DNA of 64,000 nt from Azolla caroliniana (lineage: Eukaryota > Polypodiophyta). Shown piece by piece: positions 61,985 through 64,000 of this stretch. The stretch lies in the NCBI GenBank assembly GCA_043228905.1, contig JBHGNT010000007.1, forward strand, positions 8,556,001-8,620,000, in the 5' to 3' direction. The notes beneath the pieces were generated by a model. The model did no database searches and was not told the DNA's origin. It saw only the letters and a program-made list of their open reading frames with translations. Positions within the stretch are counted from its first letter, which is position 1. Every line of letters begins with the position of its first letter. Made by a program: the position numbers and the translations under genes.

Positions 61985-62785
61985 CATAATCTTTTTCACT
62001 AAAGATTGCCTCCCCAACCAAGAAGGTTGTCGACAACGTGAGTAAGCAAGAATCTTGAACAACTTTGATTGAGTCGGCAGGTGATGGGACCTCAAAGTCT
62101 TCGGCTGCCAATACTATGAAGACATTAGCCGATAAGACTGTGCAGCCTCACCTCAAGAGCTACCTCCATGTATAATGGACGTTGATCTATACTAAAGAAG
62201 GAGGGGATTTTCTCCTCGTATTTGCAAAGTCAAAAGGTGATGTTTATACTGGCCGATGAGGTTAAGCTTCAAGTGGGAAAGACCTTCACCTACGGGCAAA
62301 TAAAGAACATACAATATGAGGACAATGACTCACCTTACCTGTTGTTTGATGTTGAGAGCTCAGGGGGGTTGTGTAGGATCTGAATTGATGAAGGAAATTT
62401 TGTAACAGACTCCTGCCACCCCAAAGCCTTGAAGAAAGATGTTGAAACAAAGAACAACTTACTTGTCGCTTTGCGCCCGTACATTAAAGGAGAACTCATG
62501 GTCGCGCAAGCAAGCACCCCACCGAAGACTGCCCAAAAATGAAAATCAGAACACAAGAAGTACAAAAAATGGCAGCATCCTGAGGATGACGAGGCCGAGT
62601 TCTTGAGTTCGTCAAAGATGAGGAGGAAGATAGACAACTAGAAGTAATTCCTCTAGGTGGCCAGATTGCCTTGGGAATCCTCACCTCAAAACAAAATTGG
62701 ATTCGTGAAAATATTGCGAAGACTAAGCTCGTTCGTAAGGGACAATTGTTTCATTTATCAATTTGTTCGATTTAGAGGCCATCGA
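61985..62785. other. Flanking sequence between F and G with decayed coding stretch
   Basis: Not LTR, satellite or a recognised retroelement domain. The only content I can support is the plus-strand decayed coding stretch at 62116-62640. The rest (61985-62115, 62641-62785) shows nothing recognisable. Confidence 0.5.
62116..62640 (+). pseudogene. Unrecognised decayed coding sequence
   Basis: Plus-strand reading from an ATG at 62116 gives protein-like pieces: MKTLADKTVQPHLKSYLHV, TAA, WTLIYTKEGGDFLLVFAKSK. A frameshift near 62240 is followed by LADEVKLQVGKTFTYGQIK and YLLFDVESSGGLCRI, then TGA, DEGNFVTDSCHPKALKK and LLVALRPYIKGELMV, TGA, and a Lys/Glu-rich end. Pieces have normal amino-acid mix and share frame across stops, so a dead gene is likely. 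It may belong to a retroelement or to a host gene; I do not recognise the family. Confidence 0.5.
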
Positions 62786-63174
62786 TGTTGTTTGCCTGGC
62801 CGGACTAGCCACAACACAGGTGTCTATCCGACACTTCTCCAAAGGGGTGGTAAGGATTGGATGCTAGGTTACACGCGTAAGAGGATTACACTAAGCACAG
62901 ACGGTAAAACAATACAAAGACAAAGATAAACACGCAATAAGTATAATTGTATTACTTCCGTAAAGCATTTACAAATCATCAGATCCTTTTATAGGCATCC
63001 GGCAAGGTTACAATCGGTGCACTTAGGCAACCGGCATCCGAATCGGTCCGGATCCGGATCGGTACAACTGTACCGGATCCGTCCCTCCGAATAATAAATA
63101 TACTATTATTTACTTCCTATTATTCGATCCGACTCCGTCTTCCCACTTGTCCTTGCTCTTCTGACCGGCCAACA
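62786..63174 (-). repeat. G 3' LTR
   Basis: 389 bp, TGTTGTTTGCCTGGCCGGAC to ACCGGCCAACA, colinear with D's LTR. Minus-strand GCCTATAAAAGG (about 62987-62998) is the TATA box. The TCCGGATCCGGA palindrome lies upstream at ~63047-63060. Confidence 0.85.
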
Positions 63175-63224
63175 CATGGCACGCCCGTGGGAAAGTGCCT
63201 TGCACTTCGAATCCACTCCCGGCC

Positions 63225-64000
63225 TCATTCTTCCTCCAAAATATCGAGCAAACTCCGCTCGAAGGTGTCAAGTGGTGCCTCTTCCTCCAATTCCTGTTCC
63301 TTGCCTACCTGGTTTCCGACCTCCGTTTGGGTTGGTTGTTCCATAAAAATTTGCAGCTCCGGCTCTGCTTGATTCTGTGGTGCCGGTGCTTCCTCAACGC
63401 TCCATCCGGGTTCTTCCTATTCTTCCTCCGTTCCAGGCTTTGTTCTGTTACCAGTGTCGCTTTCTCCGGTCTCGACTGGTCAGTTCGGTGCGCCTTCTTC
63501 CTCTGCTCCGATGTTTTCCGGTCTCAGCTCTTCTTCTTCCCCAGCATCGGTCTGCACCTGCTCTTCTTGATTTTCTTGGAACGGAAGTTCTTCTTCGGGT
63601 ATTCCTTGTCGGGGTTGTTCGGTGTCGGTTGGTTCAGCTTCAGTCGGTCGCTCTCCCTCACTTATAGTGATTGGCGTCGTTCTTCCCTCGGTTTCCTGTC
63701 GTAACCGGTCCTGCTCGTATTTCTCCAACTCCAACTGAGTTGCGAGCTGCCCGTCATCCAACCTCTCTACCAACCCTCGGATTTCTTTGAGATGTTCTTC
63801 CACTAAAGCGTAGAAATCCTCCGACAATTCTTCCCGAATGGCGACGATACTTTCTTCATCCATCTTGTAGAACTTGTCACCGGTCTTCCTCCGATTCTCG
63901 GCATCAGCTCGGAGTGTCTGCAGCTCAACTGCCTGTTGTGACCACTCCTTCCATAGCTTTTCCGTACTTTTGTTGATGCTTGCCTGAGCTCGGGTACTCC
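63225..64000 (-). pseudogene. ORF3 C-terminal part of element G
   Basis: An open minus frame from the window edge: AENRRKTGDKFYKMDEESI, then an acidic Glu/Gln-rich tail with TGA at 63480 and TAG near 63420. It ends RSLLDILEEE and TGA at 63225. The final motif matches D's SILDILDEE at the same place, so the C-terminus is conserved although the tail between is not. Confidence 0.78.

Larger units (their letters stand above)
62786..64000 (-). mobile_element. Element G: ORF3-family gypsy element, 3' end only
   Basis: 3' LTR at 62786-63174 and the C-terminal part of ORF3 on the minus strand. The rest lies beyond the window. Confidence 0.82.

Noticed and set aside
62335-62637. Minus-strand 100-codon frame near 62335-62637
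   Set aside because: The plus strand there reads as a coherent decayed protein across stops; the minus frame is its shadow.
1-64000. CRISPR array
   Set aside because: Direct repeats are satellite monomers of ~156 bp and tRNA units, not 25-40-bp repeats with unique spacers; the sequence is eukaryotic.

Overview
This window looks like repeat-dense nuclear DNA from a green-lineage (streptophyte) eukaryote. I recognise no conventional host protein gene in it. The evidence is the eukaryotic tRNA-Ser(GCU) sequence with plant-like upstream CAA/TATA elements, chromodomain-bearing Ty3/gypsy elements, a Ty1/copia element primed by initiator tRNA-Met, and non-autonomous LTR elements that carry only gag. 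The gag-only proteins remind me of proteins seen in charophyte algae such as Chara, but that is an impression and not an identification.

The first layer is a satellite. Positions 1-6791, 24185-28528, 28934-33338 and 40297-40944 are blocks of one AT-rich family: monomers of about 156 bp interspersed with 82-nt tRNA-Ser(GCU)-like units. I count 37 tRNA-like loci (entire, altered, split or truncated). All are on the + strand except two inside a 1.05-kb inversion at 1070-2118. In the best preserved stretch (25272-28481) the tRNA units alternate at about 262 and 440 bp, giving a higher-order period near 700 bp.

The second layer is nested LTR retrotransposons that interrupt the satellite. From left to right they are: K (6792-8696, - strand), a Ty3/gypsy fragment carrying a coiled-coil ORF3; a truncated LTR (8697-9535); B (9536-19926, -), a gag-only element whose left LTR is interrupted by A (10784-16577, +), a chromovirus; I (19927-22049, -), a gypsy pol fragment of the ORF3 family; H (22050-24126, -), a truncated chromovirus whose LTR abuts I; J (33339-40296, -), a decayed gypsy element of the ORF3 family; E (40945-56968, -), a gag-only element interrupted by D (41120-54543, -, TSD CTTTC). 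D is a full-length gypsy element with ORF3, and one of its LTRs is interrupted by C (41383-44879, -), a young intact gag-only element. Then come F (56969-61984), a Ty1/copia element whose 5' half is inverted relative to its pol half; a decayed unrecognised coding stretch (about 62116-62640); and the start of G (62786 onward, -), another ORF3-family gypsy element.

The genes are retroelement genes. Gag-pol elements A, H, D, J and I could once supply protease, reverse transcriptase, RNase H and integrase. B, C and E carry only gag, so they would need these enzymes in trans. The points most worth attention are: the tRNA-seeded higher-order satellite; a roughly 1000-codon post-integrase ORF3 (globular N-terminus, SV40-type NLS-like motif, long coiled coil, conserved C-terminal motif) shared by several elements; antisense tRNA-like modules at the U3 end of LTRs from distinct families; perfect heat-shock elements just upstream of the TATA box in the chromovirus LTRs; RY (CATGCA) clusters in the gag-only LTRs; and in-frame nonsense codons that are almost all TAG or TGA with no frameshift over 5.8 kb of D, a pattern that fits CG/CHG methylation-driven decay.
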